Part shown: in pieces, positions 7,840 through 16,955 of the stretch
How the letters are laid out: every line of letters starts with the position of its first letter
Numbering within the stretch: the stretch's first letter is position 1
Source of the DNA: Pseudomonadota bacterium
GTDB lineage: Bacteria; Myxococcota_A; Polyangia; Polyangiales; Polyangiaceae
Length of the DNA stretch: 64,000 nt
Reading direction: 5' to 3'
Assembly: GCA_023398955.1 (NCBI GenBank)
Contig: JAEWRL010000185.1
Location: 33,331 to 97,330, forward strand
Made by a program: the position numbers and the translations under genes
Notes under the pieces: generated by a model
What the model saw: only the letters and a program-made list of their open reading frames with translations
Database searches by the model: none
Told to the model about the DNA's origin: nothing

Positions 7840-9996
7840 ATGGACAGGCACAGCCAGCTCGGAGCATTGATCGCTTTGGCCTTGCTAGCAGCACCGAGTG
7901 GCTGTAGCAGCGAAAATCCGGGCATCTCGGCCCCCGAGGACTCGTCCGCGACAGGAGGAGCGGACAGTAACGGCACCGGGGGGCAGGCAGCGACGGCAAC
8001 AGGCGGGCGCCAACAGCCTCCGCTGATCGATTTCGGCACCGGGGGTACGGAGGAATGCCCCGAATGCGGCGGTGCCGCAGGTGCGGTCGACGAGTATGTA
8101 CCCGCCTGCGGGAACGGCATCGTCGATAGCTCGGTGGGCGAGCAGTGTGATGATGCCAACGCGGAAGGGGGCGACGGCTGCACGGCTGCCTGCGACCAGA
8201 TCGAGGCGAACTACGTTTGCTCGACGCCCGGTGAGCCTTGTGTCTACACCGTGAAATGCGGCGACGGGCTGGTGCGCGGCGAAGAGACCTGCGACGATGG
8301 CGTGGACGCCGTCACCGGGACCATCAGTAGCGGCGACGGCTGCGACGAACTCTGCCAGATCGAGGAGGGCTTCGAATGCCCCGTGCCAGGGGCGGCCTGC
8401 CGCCCCATCTGCGGAGACGGCTTGCTGCGCGGGCGCGAGCAGTGCGACGATGGCACCGACGCGGCGACGGGAGCTCCCATCGCTGGGGACGGCTGCAACG
8501 AGGTCTGCAAGCTGGAAGACGGCTGGGTCTGCCCCCCGACCGAAGCATGCAGACCGACAGTTTGCGGAGACGGCGTGGTCGAGGGCGCAGAACAGTGCGA
8601 CGACGGCAACCTGGAGCCCTACGATGGCTGTTCTCCCAGCTGCAACTTGGACCCCCGTTGCGGCACGGAGACGAGCGCGACCGGAGCCTGCTCCTCTGTC
8701 TGCGGAGATGGGATTCGGCTCGCTTCGAGCGGAGAGGAGTGCGATGACGGCAACGTGTTGGCGGGGGACGGCTGCGACGCGCAGTGCCGCTTCGAGCCGG
8801 GCTATCAGTGTACGACCGAAGCGGAGGAGCGCCCTGACCATCTCGAGATCCCGATCGTGATCCGCGACTTCAAGGAGAGCGACACAGAGGGCGGGCACCC
8901 CGACATGCAGATGAGCGGCATCGGGTTCAATTTCACCGTAGTCCCCGGCATCGTGGAAGAGACCCTGGGGCTCGATCGCAAGCCGGTCTACGCAGCCACC
9001 GCTGAGGAGCCTGCGTCACACACGACCGGACCCGAAGCGTTCGTCCAATGGTACCAAGACGTACCCGACGTCAACATCCGGTTCGACCGCTTCCTGCGTC
9101 TCGAGCTCCGCGGAGACGCCTATTCCATGGACAGCGCTACGGACGAACCCTGGGCGTCTCTGGAAGGGTTCTTCCCCATCGACGACGAAGGTTGGGGCAA
9201 CCAGGAAAACACGCACAACTATCACTTCACGAGTGAGCTGCGCTACTGGTTCGAATACCGCGGCGGCGAGGAGCTGACCTTCAGCGGCGACGACGACGTC
9301 TGGGTGTTCGTCAACGGGATCCTGGCCGTGGACATCGGCGGGATCCACGAGCGCCGCGTTGGTCGGGTGGTCCTCGACCCGGAGACGGGCCACGGCCAGA
9401 CCTGCGTTGCGCCACGGGGAAGCGATGACTGTGACGTGGAAGGGGACACCGACTTCGCTCTCACGCTTGGCCATGTCTACGAGGTCGTCGTCTTCCAGGC
9501 GGAGAGGCGGCTGCTCGAGTCCAACTACTGGCTCACGCTCTCCAACTTCCTTGCGGAGAAGGACACCTGCGAACCACTCTGCGGCGACGGCATCGTGACC
9601 GCAGACGAGGCCTGTGACTTGGGCCAAGCCGCGAACACAGGGGCCCACGGCGGCTGCAACCCGGATTGTACCCTAGCGCCGTACTGCGGAGACGGGCTCG
9701 TCGATGATGACGCCGGTGAGGAGTGCGACGACGGGGTCAACATCAGCACCTACGGGGGCTGTGCTCCCGGCTGTCACCTCGGACCGAGCTGCGGGGACGG
9801 GATCGTCCAAAGCCCGTTCGAGGAGTGCGACGATGGTGAGAACAGCGGGAGCTACGGTCGTTGCGGTCAGAACTGCCACTACGGTCCGCGCTGCGGGGAT
9901 GGCGTCGTACAGCCGGAGCATGAAGAGTGCGACGATGGCAAGAGCAACGGCGATACGAACTGCATGGTCAACTGCCTGCTGCGCGACGTCCTGTGA
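7840..9996 (+). CDS. Lipoprotein with Cys-rich (DUF4215-type) repeats flanking a fibro-slime domain
   Basis: 718 residues from the ATG at 7840, which places the lipobox PSGC about 20 residues in; an upstream in-frame ATG at 7750 would bury it. After a short linker come five Cys-rich repeats of the myxobacterial type (CGDG..EQCDDG..GDGC...C). A fibro-slime domain follows (about 333-572), with the landmarks IVIRDF, FSGDDDVWVFVNG and DIGGIHERR. Four more repeats (CGDGIV..EECDDG) end the protein. The fibro-slime domain was first noted in slime-mould matrix proteins and in Fibrobacter, and the Cys-rich repeats are abundant in myxobacteria. The protein is probably a surface adhesin or matrix component, stabilised by disulfides and perhaps calcium through the DDG loops. 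The repeat-domain-repeat order is well resolved. Confidence 0.93.
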   Translation: MDRHSQLGALIALALLAAPSGCSSENPGISAPEDSSATGGADSNGTGGQAATATGGRQQPPLIDFGTGGTEECPECGGAAGAVDEYVPACGNGIVDSSVGEQCDDANAEGGDGCTAACDQIEANYVCSTPGEPCVYTVKCGDGLVRGEETCDDGVDAVTGTISSGDGCDELCQIEEGFECPVPGAACRPICGDGLLRGREQCDDGTDAATGAPIAGDGCNEVCKLEDGWVCPPTEACRPTVCGDGVVEGAEQCDDGNLEPYDGCSPSCNLDPRCGTETSATGACSSVCGDGIRLASSGEECDDGNVLAGDGCDAQCRFEPGYQCTTEAEERPDHLEIPIVIRDFKESDTEGGHPDMQMSGIGFNFTVVPGIVEETLGLDRKPVYAATAEEPASHTTGPEAFVQWYQDVPDVNIRFDRFLRLELRGDAYSMDSATDEPWASLEGFFPIDDEGWGNQENTHNYHFTSELRYWFEYRGGEELTFSGDDDVWVFVNGILAVDIGGIHERRVGRVVLDPETGHGQTCVAPRGSDDCDVEGDTDFALTLGHVYEVVVFQAERRLLESNYWLTLSNFLAEKDTCEPLCGDGIVTADEACDLGQAANTGAHGGCNPDCTLAPYCGDGLVDDDAGEECDDGVNISTYGGCAPGCHLGPSCGDGIVQSPFEECDDGENSGSYGRCGQNCHYGPRCGDGVVQPEHEECDDGKSNGDTNCMVNCLLRDVL

Positions 9997-10042
9997 CTTC
10001 GGCGCGCGCACGGAGCTGACGTCCCGGACGGCTCAGTGGGGG

Positions 10043-10081
10043 GCGGCGTGCCCCCTACTCACCCGCAAGGGGGCGCGCCGC
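10043..10081. terminator. Strong hairpin between convergent genes
   Basis: A 14-bp stem with one G-T wobble and an 11-base loop lies 47 bases after the fibro-slime gene. It overlaps the last codons and stop of lipB on the other strand. No T tract follows. The position between convergent genes suggests a shared terminator. Confidence 0.55.
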
Positions 10082-10852
10082 GGCTCGACTCGCCTCAGCG
10101 GGAAACAGGTCGCTCAGCGGGACATCAGAACAATCCTCCAAGACGTCCACTTCTGCGTCCATGGTTTCGCCGAGAGCCTCCAAGGCCGCGCTCGCCATCC
10201 GTCGAAGCGCAGGCCGTTCATCCGTCAGTCGCTCGACGCTCGTCACAGGGTACTCGCTGATCCCACAGGGCACGATCATATCGAAAAGCCCGAGATCATT
10301 GGAGACGTTGAGCGCGAATCCGTGCATGGTCACCCAGCGTGAAATGCGCACGCCGATGGCACCTATCTTCGCGGCTTTCTGAGCGCCTTCCAGGCCCTGC
10401 CACGCGCCGGGGCGTGCAGCATCGACCCAGACCCCTACCATGCCGTCGACGGTTCCACTCGCGATACCGAATGGCGCGATGAGCCGGCGCATCACCTCGG
10501 CTAGATTTTGAACATAGCGGCGCACGTCGCGCCGGTCCGGGGAGAGATCGATGATGGGGTAGCAGACGAGCTGCCCGGGGGCGTGCAGCGTCACGTCGCC
10601 CCCCCGCCCCACATCCACGAGATCTACCCCTCGCGCGTGCAGCGACTCACGAGGAGCGAGAAGGTGGCCTGGTTTCGTGCCCTTCCCTGTGGTGATGACC
10701 GCCTCATGCTCCAGCAGCAGCACCGTATCGGGGACGCTGCCCTGGGCGCGGGCTCGATGGAGAGCCTGCTGCAGCTCGTGGATGGGCGCATAGCGGCGCG
10801 CTCCGAGCCAGCTTCCAACCAGGCGACGCCTGCAAGGCGTGCCAGTGCTCAC
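10055..10852 (-). CDS. lipB: Octanoyltransferase (lipoate biosynthesis)
   Basis: 265 residues. LipB moves octanoyl groups from acyl carrier protein to the lipoyl domains of 2-oxoacid dehydrogenases and the glycine cleavage H protein. The family motifs are clear: RGGDVTLHAPGQLVCYP, the catalytic Lys in KIGAIGVRISRWVTMHG, and the catalytic Cys in IVPCGI (about residue 196). The tail beyond residue 225 (Asp/Glu-rich, then Ala-rich) is longer than in the Escherichia coli enzyme. The start is a GTG that overlaps the stop of the upstream HD-GYP regulator as GTGA, so the two are probably co-translated. lipA was not found in the window. Confidence 0.95.
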   Translation of the reverse strand: MSTGTPCRRRLVGSWLGARRYAPIHELQQALHRARAQGSVPDTVLLLEHEAVITTGKGTKPGHLLAPRESLHARGVDLVDVGRGGDVTLHAPGQLVCYPIIDLSPDRRDVRRYVQNLAEVMRRLIAPFGIASGTVDGMVGVWVDAARPGAWQGLEGAQKAAKIGAIGVRISRWVTMHGFALNVSNDLGLFDMIVPCGISEYPVTSVERLTDERPALRRMASAALEALGETMDAEVDVLEDCSDVPLSDLFPAEASRAAARPLAGE

Positions 10853-12348
10853 TCGGGAACTTCCTCGCCCTCATCCCGGAGCTCGTCGCGAAACTCCTCG
10901 ATGCGATCCGTGAAGACTCCTGCAAGATCCGGATCGAACTGCCCCCCGGAGCAACGGATGATCTCGTTCACGGTCACCTCGTGGGGTAGCGCGGCGCGGT
11001 AAGCGCGATCACTCGTCATCGCATCATAAGTGTCCGCCACGGCGATGATACGCGCCACGACTGGGATATCGCTACCTGACAGCCCCAGCGGATAACCTTT
11101 GCCGTCCCAACGCTCATGATGGAGGTGTACACCGGGGATCACGGGCTGGAGAAACTCGATGGGATCCAGGATCTCGCGCCCATAAACAGGATGCTTCTTG
11201 AACACTTCGTACTCTGAGTCCGTCAACCTGCCGGGCTTGTTGAGATTCATCACACACCCGATTTTGCCGATGTCGTGCATGAGAGCGGATTGTCGAACTA
11301 TCTCCACGAGTGACTCCGGCAGGCCAAGCCAGCGAGCCAGCACCACTGCGTATCGCGCAACACGCACGGAATGCCCGGCTGTATAACGGTCCATCGTGTC
11401 GATGGTCGTGGCCAACCCTTGTATCGTCTGTTTGAACGTGGCTTGCAGGTTCTCGTAGAGCTGGGCATTCTCGATGGAGGCCGCCGCACGAGACGCGATG
11501 AGGCTCAGCAGTTTGCGTTGACCTTCGTCGAACCGCTTGTGTGCCGTCACGCTGGTAACCGCAATCCATCCAAGGAGGCGGCTGCGCATCTGCAGGGGCA
11601 CCACGACGACGCTCTCAGCGGCAGGGGCGGGCTGCTTCGCAAAGAGCGCAGCTGCCCGGGGGCCGTGCTCGGCGATGAATTCATCGAGTGCCAGGCGCGT
11701 ACCGACGACGGCCGCGTCGATGATTCCTTCGAAGACGATCTCCGGCATGTGCGCAGCGCGCCCGAGCTTTCGCTCGAAATAGCCGCCCTCGCCGTTCTGG
11801 AGCCAAGTGCTTACGAAATCAGCTCTCACCTCGGTCAAACCGCCAGTGGTCACTGTCTCGACGACTTCATCGATGGACAGGCTCGCGGCAATGGCCTCGC
11901 TCACCTTGTACAGGGACAAAGCCTCTCGGAGGCGCAAATTCTCGGCCTCGAGGCGTCGTTTCTCGATCCCCCGCTGTACGATGTGGACGATCTCCTCTAC
12001 CTTGAAGGGCTTGAGAATGTAGTCATACGCTCCCCGCTTCATCGCGTCGATGGCAGTCTCGACCGTGCCGAAGCCAGTCATTATCACCGTGAGGGTGTTG
12101 GGATGACGGGTCGCGACTTCGCGGAGGAGTTCGAGCCCCCCCATGTTGGGCATTTTTAGATCGCTGATGACGATATCGTATCGGGCACGCTCGAGCTCCG
12201 CGATGGCCGTGCTGCCGTCGTGGGCGGTGCGCACGACGTAGCCCTCCATGCCAAGAAAGTCTGCGAGGATGTCGCGGATGAATTTCTCGTCATCGACGAC
12301 GAGGACCCGGGGCTTGTCTTCGGAGCGTGCCGGTTGATTCTCGGACAT
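10849..12348 (-). CDS. Response regulator: receiver - GAF - HD-GYP
   Basis: 499 residues from the ATG at 12348; an in-frame TTG at 12378 is possible, and neither has a strong ribosome site. Residues about 12-130 form a receiver (RVLVVDDEKFIRD, acceptor Asp in IVISDLKMPNMGG, Lys in ILKPF). A GAF-like region (about 145-310) follows, then an HD-GYP phosphodiesterase domain (about 320-490) with SALMHDIGKIG, HHERWDGKGYP and AVADTYDAMTSDRAY. HD-GYP proteins usually hydrolyse cyclic di-GMP or related dinucleotides, and all expected metal and GYP residues appear present. It overlaps lipB by 4 bp (GTGA) and lies upstream of it. No cognate histidine kinase is adjacent. Confidence 0.95.
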   Translation of the reverse strand: MSENQPARSEDKPRVLVVDDEKFIRDILADFLGMEGYVVRTAHDGSTAIAELERARYDIVISDLKMPNMGGLELLREVATRHPNTLTVIMTGFGTVETAIDAMKRGAYDYILKPFKVEEIVHIVQRGIEKRRLEAENLRLREALSLYKVSEAIAASLSIDEVVETVTTGGLTEVRADFVSTWLQNGEGGYFERKLGRAAHMPEIVFEGIIDAAVVGTRLALDEFIAEHGPRAAALFAKQPAPAAESVVVVPLQMRSRLLGWIAVTSVTAHKRFDEGQRKLLSLIASRAAASIENAQLYENLQATFKQTIQGLATTIDTMDRYTAGHSVRVARYAVVLARWLGLPESLVEIVRQSALMHDIGKIGCVMNLNKPGRLTDSEYEVFKKHPVYGREILDPIEFLQPVIPGVHLHHERWDGKGYPLGLSGSDIPVVARIIAVADTYDAMTSDRAYRAALPHEVTVNEIIRCSGGQFDPDLAGVFTDRIEEFRDELRDEGEEVPE

Positions 12349-12475
12349 GGGCGATTGACGGGCGACTTCGGGGATCAACCTGCAGGACGCAGCGCACGGA
12401 CCAGCCGCGCATGAATGGAGATGGAGAGGCTAGCTCGGAATATACCGTCTGGGCCACGTGCACATTTGTTTGCTG

Positions 12476-13072
12476 CTAGCTTCGTTGACCGAGCAGGCCT
12501 CCCAAGGCAGGACGCCGGGGATCTGGATCATGAGATTTCAGGTAGATCAAGTTGATAGCGTTGACGAGGAAGTGGGCAACCACCGGACCAGTCAATGAGC
12601 CGGTCAGCTTGAACATCAGTCCGAACACGAGACCTACCACTCCGGCCGATAGCGCCCACGTCCACCGGGAGGGGCCGGGCAAGTAGTGCAGCAATGCGAA
12701 GATGAGCGCCTGGATCCCCAGGCCCAACCAAAGCTGAAGGAGGCCACGGAACAGCAGCTCCTCTGCAACCGAGCTGAAGAAGGCGACCACGATCGCAGCA
12801 AATGGGGTAAGTCCACGGGCAACAGGCCGAAGGTCGGAGTGGAGACGCTTCATCCAGCTCCACCGCAGCACGGCCCAGCGTGTCACCGCGACCAACAAGA
12901 GGCCGGTGCTGATCCCCATGCCCAGACTGTAGAGCTCCCGCGCGGCAGCGGGCAGCTCCAACCATGGCTGAGGGTGCAGCACGGGCAGCTCCTTGCGCCA
13001 AGCGAAGGATATTACTGAAGCAAGGGCTCCAAGGACTACGTAGGCTGCCACCACCCGGCCAAGCCGGATCAT
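12476..13072 (-). CDS. CPBP-family intramembrane protease (CAAX-protease-like)
   Basis: 198 residues from the ATG at 13072; an upstream TTG at 13096 is an alternative. There are five to six hydrophobic helices. Motif 1 is SSVAEELLFRGLLQ, with the Glu pair and Arg typical of Abi/CPBP proteases. Motif 2 is FALLHYLPG, and motif 3 is VVAHFLVNAINL. The family includes CAAX prenyl proteases and bacteriocin-immunity proteins; bacterial members are often of unknown substrate. It stands alone, with about 130 bases separating it from the downstream regulator start. Confidence 0.88.
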   Translation of the reverse strand: MIRLGRVVAAYVVLGALASVISFAWRKELPVLHPQPWLELPAAARELYSLGMGISTGLLLVAVTRWAVLRWSWMKRLHSDLRPVARGLTPFAAIVVAFFSSVAEELLFRGLLQLWLGLGIQALIFALLHYLPGPSRWTWALSAGVVGLVFGLMFKLTGSLTGPVVAHFLVNAINLIYLKSHDPDPRRPALGGLLGQRS

Positions 13073-13280
13073 CGTGCGGCGAATATGGCACGGCAACTCG
13101 GAGGGTGCACCCTCTACCGGACTTCTCCCCCCCGTCGCTGCGACCTGTGCTGCCTAGCTTCGGAGAGAACGAAGGGCAGCAGCGCGGTGCCGTATCAAGC
13201 CGTTCACCCGGCCTCGTGCGCGGCCCTGGCGGCGGGTCCCGGGGCGACGGCCACTGCGCTCTTGGGTTACAGTCGCACCC

Positions 13281-14012
13281 GTGAGCTCACCCGCGGACCC
13301 TCCAGAGGTGCTTCAGCGCTTCGAATCGACGCTCGCCATGGTGAACACGATCGCGCGGCAGGTCGCAGCATCGGTTGGACCATGTGCACCGCTCGATGAT
13401 CTCGTGAGCTTCGGCCGGGAAGGCCTGCTTATCGCGGCGCGGCGCTACGACCCCAGTCGCGGTGTGCCGTTCCGGGCCTACGCCCAGTACCGCGTTCGAG
13501 GATCGATGATCGACGGGCTTCGGGCGCTCGCACCCCTTCCCCGCCGCGTCCACGACCGGCTCAAGGCCCTACGATCGGCCAGCCTCTACTCCGAGGGTGC
13601 CGCGGAAGACGTCTTGACCACGCGAGATCCTACGCGATCCCGCGCAGAAGCCGAGCGCGCCCTGTCGGAGCACTTGGCAAACATGGCCACGGCCATGGCG
13701 ATCGGTCTGATTGGGAAGCGAGCCTACGCCGAGGGAGGAGAACTCACAGCGGTCGACAACGCTTTGGATCCGGCGGAGGCGACGGAGCGAATGGAGCTGC
13801 TCCGGATGGTCGTCGCCGAGATCGAGAAGCTTCCCCCTCAACAAGGAGAGCTGGTTCGGCGGCACTATCTCGAGGGCGACCGCTTCGACGAGGTGGCGAG
13901 CGAGCTCGGCCTGAGCAAGTCGTGGGCAAGTCGGCTGCATACACGCGCGATTGCACGGCTGACGCAGCGGTTCGCCGAGCTGGGTCGTGGCGAGCCGCTT
14001 GACCGACGATAA
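13281..14012 (+). CDS. RNA polymerase sigma factor, FliA/WhiG-like sigma-70
   Basis: 243 residues from a GTG at 13281. Region 2 is clear (DDLVSFGREGLLIAARRYD, then FRAYAQYRVRGSMIDGLRAL with PLPRRV) and follows the FliA/SigF pattern. Region 3 is degenerate or shortened. Region 4 is present (EIEKLPPQQGELVRRHY, then EVASELGLSKSWASRLHTRA) as a helix-turn-helix for the -35 element. No flagellar genes or anti-sigma gene lie nearby, so it is an alternative sigma factor of unknown regulon. mnmA follows after 22 bases, so the two may be co-transcribed. Confidence 0.92.
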   Translation: MSSPADPPEVLQRFESTLAMVNTIARQVAASVGPCAPLDDLVSFGREGLLIAARRYDPSRGVPFRAYAQYRVRGSMIDGLRALAPLPRRVHDRLKALRSASLYSEGAAEDVLTTRDPTRSRAEAERALSEHLANMATAMAIGLIGKRAYAEGGELTAVDNALDPAEATERMELLRMVVAEIEKLPPQQGELVRRHYLEGDRFDEVASELGLSKSWASRLHTRAIARLTQRFAELGRGEPLDRR

Positions 14013-14034
14013 CAACGCTTCCAGTGTCGCCCCC

Positions 14035-15120
14035 ATGAGCCGTGTGCTGGTTGCCATGAGTGGCGGGGTCGACTCTTCCGTGGCGGCGGCCCGCTTGGTC
14101 CGAGCAGGACACGAAGTGATAGGGGCCACCCTGCACCTTTGGGACTACCCAGACGATGGAAGCGCGCTGGGACGTTGCTGTGCGCCGGAAGACATCCACG
14201 ATGCGCGGCGTGTCGCTGACGTGCTGGGGATCCCCCATTATGCGTTCGATCACACCGAGCTCTTCCGTCGGCGCATCGTCGAACCTTTCATCGATGCATA
14301 CCTTCTCGGTACGACGCCGAGCCCGTGTGTGGAGTGCAACCGCTCCATCAAAGTGCAGGCGCTCCTGCGCCTCGCGGATCGCTTTGGGGCCGACCGTGTG
14401 GCAACGGGCCATTACGCGCGCATCGTCGAGGAAGGGGGCATCCCCCAGCTTCACCGCGGACGAGACAGGCGCAAGGACCAGAGCTACTTCTTGCACACGC
14501 TGGGGCCCGACGTCCTGCGCCGTCTCGAGCTCCCACTCGGTGAATCCACCAAGGAAGAGGTGCGCTCGGAGGCTGCATCACTAGAGCTCCCTGGCGCGGG
14601 CAAGGGGGAGAGCCAAGAGCTCTGTTTCGTCCCGAGCGGACGGTACGACGAGATCGTGGAAAGGGAAGCGGCCGAGCGCATCCGACCAGGAAACATCGTG
14701 GACTCAGCAGGAAACGTCGTAGGCAGACACGCAGGGGTCCACCGCTACACCGTCGGCCAGAGACGCAACCTCGGGATCGCCGTCGGGCACCGCGCTTACG
14801 TGGTCGCGGTTGAAGCGGAGACAGCGACGGTGCGCCTCGGGTCTGACGATGCGTTGCTCGCAACCCGAGCCGTCTTGACGGACGCGACGCTCGCGCCTGA
14901 TGTCGCGCTGCCGCTGGAGTGCGAAGTGGCTGTGCGGTACCGCGGGAGCTGCCACTTCGCTACCGTGGCGGCGGCCCCGGGTCCCCTCGATGCCGCGCTC
15001 GAGGTCCGGTTTCGCGACCCGGTCCGGGCCGTGGTACCAGGGCAGTTCGCGGTCTTTTACGAGGCCGACCGAGTGCTCGGGGGGGGCCGGATTTGCAGCG
15101 CCGATGCGGAAGGGGCATGA
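14035..15120 (+). CDS. mnmA: tRNA-specific 2-thiouridylase
   Basis: 361 residues from the ATG at 14035; a GTG at 13987 would overlap the sigma factor and add residues unlike the family. MnmA transfers sulfur to U34 of tRNA-Lys, -Glu and -Gln. The PP-loop is VAMSGGVDSSVAA at the N-terminus. The two catalytic cysteines are in TPSPCVECNRSIK and ESQELCFVP, and RRKDQSYFLHTL and GRHAGVHRYTVGQR are classic family blocks. Length is normal. The C-terminal beta-barrel ends with VPGQFAVFYEADRVLGGG. It lies between the sigma factor and a lipoprotein gene on the same strand. Confidence 0.97.
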   Translation: MSRVLVAMSGGVDSSVAAARLVRAGHEVIGATLHLWDYPDDGSALGRCCAPEDIHDARRVADVLGIPHYAFDHTELFRRRIVEPFIDAYLLGTTPSPCVECNRSIKVQALLRLADRFGADRVATGHYARIVEEGGIPQLHRGRDRRKDQSYFLHTLGPDVLRRLELPLGESTKEEVRSEAASLELPGAGKGESQELCFVPSGRYDEIVEREAAERIRPGNIVDSAGNVVGRHAGVHRYTVGQRRNLGIAVGHRAYVVAVEAETATVRLGSDDALLATRAVLTDATLAPDVALPLECEVAVRYRGSCHFATVAAAPGPLDAALEVRFRDPVRAVVPGQFAVFYEADRVLGGGRICSADAEGA

Positions 15121-15132
15121 TTCGCGAGCCCG

Positions 15133-15819
15133 ATGCGCTTCCTAAACCGAGCCCCTACCCTTTGGTGTCTGCTGCTGGCGGCCTGCACGACTGGAGAAGG
15201 GAGCGGGAACGTCACGAGCGAGAACCTCTATGTCCGCGACTGCTACCGCGGCCCCTTCGCTCTGAACCCGACTTTTTTTGGCGCCAATCCCTATGGCAAC
15301 GACACCATCTCGATCCGCGCTCAAAGGGGCGACGACCTGTTGGAGGTGTCTGATGGTCTCACCATTACCGTGGACGGCGTCGCAAAGATCCGCGGGGAGG
15401 CGCTGGGGGAACCCATTCAGGTGGCGCTGCCCGCTGGCGTCACGCCACCTGGAGTGCCGGTGACGGCGCGCGCCGTGCGCGCCCCGGTGAGCATGGCGCT
15501 TTACCTGCACGAAAGCTGCAATGTCCAGAACGGGGCAATCTACTCCCTGTGTGGCTCCATCACCTTCGAGTCCTTGTTCAGCGGGGACCTCAACGAAGGG
15601 AACTCGGAAGACCGCCTCACGGAAGCCCGCTTCGCTGCGGTTTTCGGAGACCCACGCGAGGCAGCCGGGCAGGATATCCCTGCCCCGGAAGATTTCGCGC
15701 AAACGGGGGGCTGCAGCGCTGAAGATCTCGCCGGCCATAACCCAGAATTATTGAGCCTGGTCGAGGGCCACTTCACCTTCTTTTTCCAGCGGGGGCCTCC
15801 CGCGCAGCCATTTCCATGA
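15133..15819 (+). CDS. Lipoprotein of unknown function
   Basis: 228 residues. The signal peptide ends in the lipobox LAAC near residue 15-18, predicting an acylated envelope protein. The mature part has several Cys residues (DCYRG, ESCNVQ, YSLCGSITF, GGCSAED) and a beta-rich look, with an FTFFFQ strand near the end. No catalytic motif was recognised. The ATG at 15133 follows mnmA by 12 bases, suggesting one transcript. It may be a lineage-specific myxobacterial protein. Confidence 0.85.
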   Translation: MRFLNRAPTLWCLLLAACTTGEGSGNVTSENLYVRDCYRGPFALNPTFFGANPYGNDTISIRAQRGDDLLEVSDGLTITVDGVAKIRGEALGEPIQVALPAGVTPPGVPVTARAVRAPVSMALYLHESCNVQNGAIYSLCGSITFESLFSGDLNEGNSEDRLTEARFAAVFGDPREAAGQDIPAPEDFAQTGGCSAEDLAGHNPELLSLVEGHFTFFFQRGPPAQPFP

Positions 15820-15847
15820 CAGCGGGCTCCGCCGAGGGCGCTGGGCA

Positions 15848-16042
15848 ATGAAAACCTGTGTGGATCAGCAGCTTCAGCGCGAAGCAGAGACCTTTCGGTT
15901 CCGCTTCCAATGCGATGATTGCGCCCACTTTGACGACAAGGATGCACGGTGCAGCCATGGCTATCCCTGCGCCCCTCACCGCTCGATCGATCTCGGTCGG
16001 CAACACAGCCTTGTCTTCTGCAAGGAGTTCGAATTGCGCTAG
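15848..16042 (+). CDS. Small Cys/His-rich protein, probable zinc-binding
   Basis: 64 residues with a compact pattern: CDDCAHFD, then RCSHGYPCAPHR, then FCKEFEL. Five Cys and two to three His in 45 residues are suited to bind a metal. The motif and the conserved-looking end FCKEFEL suggest a real gene, even though a longer chance frame overlaps it from 15858. It sits 28 bases after the lipoprotein gene and 52 bases before tilS, on the same strand. Function unknown; a zinc-ribbon accessory protein is inference. Confidence 0.75.
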   Translation: MKTCVDQQLQREAETFRFRFQCDDCAHFDDKDARCSHGYPCAPHRSIDLGRQHSLVFCKEFELR

Positions 16043-16094
16043 CCCGGTACGGCGCTTGCTCGCGCCGTACTGGTGGCCGGCAGAGTCGACGACC

Positions 16095-16955
16095 ATGCCT
16101 CGCAGTCATCCTCCCACGCTTCTGAAGACCCTGGTTCGCACGGTGCGCGAGGAATGCGATCTGCCGAAGGGGGGGTGCGTCCTCGTTGCTGTGTCGGGCG
16201 GCGGCGATTCGATGGCCCTCATGGATGCTCTGGCAAAGAGCATGCGTGTTCTCTGTATTCGTCTCGTTGCTCATGGGGTCGACCACGGGCTGCGAGTGGG
16301 GGCGGCAGCGGAGCTCGACCAGGCAGAGGCGTTCGCTTCAACGCTCGAGGTCCCGTTCACTCGGTCGCGGCTGGCGCTGCCAGGGGGGAGCAACATCCAG
16401 CAGCGAGCAAGGGTCGCCCGCTACGCCGCCCTGCGAGAGGCAGCAGCTGCAGCTGGCGCTGCGGTGATCGCGACGGCCCACCACGCAGATGACAGGGCGG
16501 AGACGGTCCTTCTGCGCCTCTTGCGAGGTGCTGGGCCCCGAGGGCTGGCCGTCCTGCCCCCCCGAGCAGGGGATCTGGTGCGGCCCCTCATCCGTGCTCC
16601 CAAAGACAGAATCGTTGCTCACCTGCAGCGGCATCGCGTCCCCTACGCGGAAGATCCATCCAACCGGGATCCGCGCTTCCTTCGCGCACGCGTCCGGCAC
16701 GAGCTGTTACCCCTGCTCCAGGCTCTGTCTCCTGGGATCATCGAGCACCTGAACGCGCTGGCCGACCAACTCAGTCATCCCGAGATCTCTCGCCTTACCA
16801 AGGATGCGGCGCTACCGACCCGATTGAACCGTGCTCAACTGGAAGGCATCGAACGGGCGAGCCGCCTGGGGCGGCGCGGCGCCCGAATCCGACTCGGAGA
16901 GGGCAAGGAGCTGGTGGTCGACGCCATCACGGGAGACCCGGTCATCCTTGGATGA
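16095..16955 (+). CDS. tilS: tRNA(Ile)-lysidine synthase
   Basis: 286 residues from the ATG at 16095; the open frame runs back to 15858 but the upstream 79 codons overlap the small Cys-rich gene and look random. TilS attaches lysine to C34 of the AUA-reading tRNA-Ile, using an N-type PP-loop. The signature is LVAVSGGGDSMALMDAL, followed by HGVDHGLR, TAHHADDRAETVLLRLLRG, and PYAEDPSNRDPRFLRARVRH. The enzyme is on the short side: the C-terminal substrate domains of the Escherichia coli protein are largely missing, as in several bacterial lineages. Confidence 0.94.
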   Translation: MPRSHPPTLLKTLVRTVREECDLPKGGCVLVAVSGGGDSMALMDALAKSMRVLCIRLVAHGVDHGLRVGAAAELDQAEAFASTLEVPFTRSRLALPGGSNIQQRARVARYAALREAAAAAGAAVIATAHHADDRAETVLLRLLRGAGPRGLAVLPPRAGDLVRPLIRAPKDRIVAHLQRHRVPYAEDPSNRDPRFLRARVRHELLPLLQALSPGIIEHLNALADQLSHPEISRLTKDAALPTRLNRAQLEGIERASRLGRRGARIRLGEGKELVVDAITGDPVILG

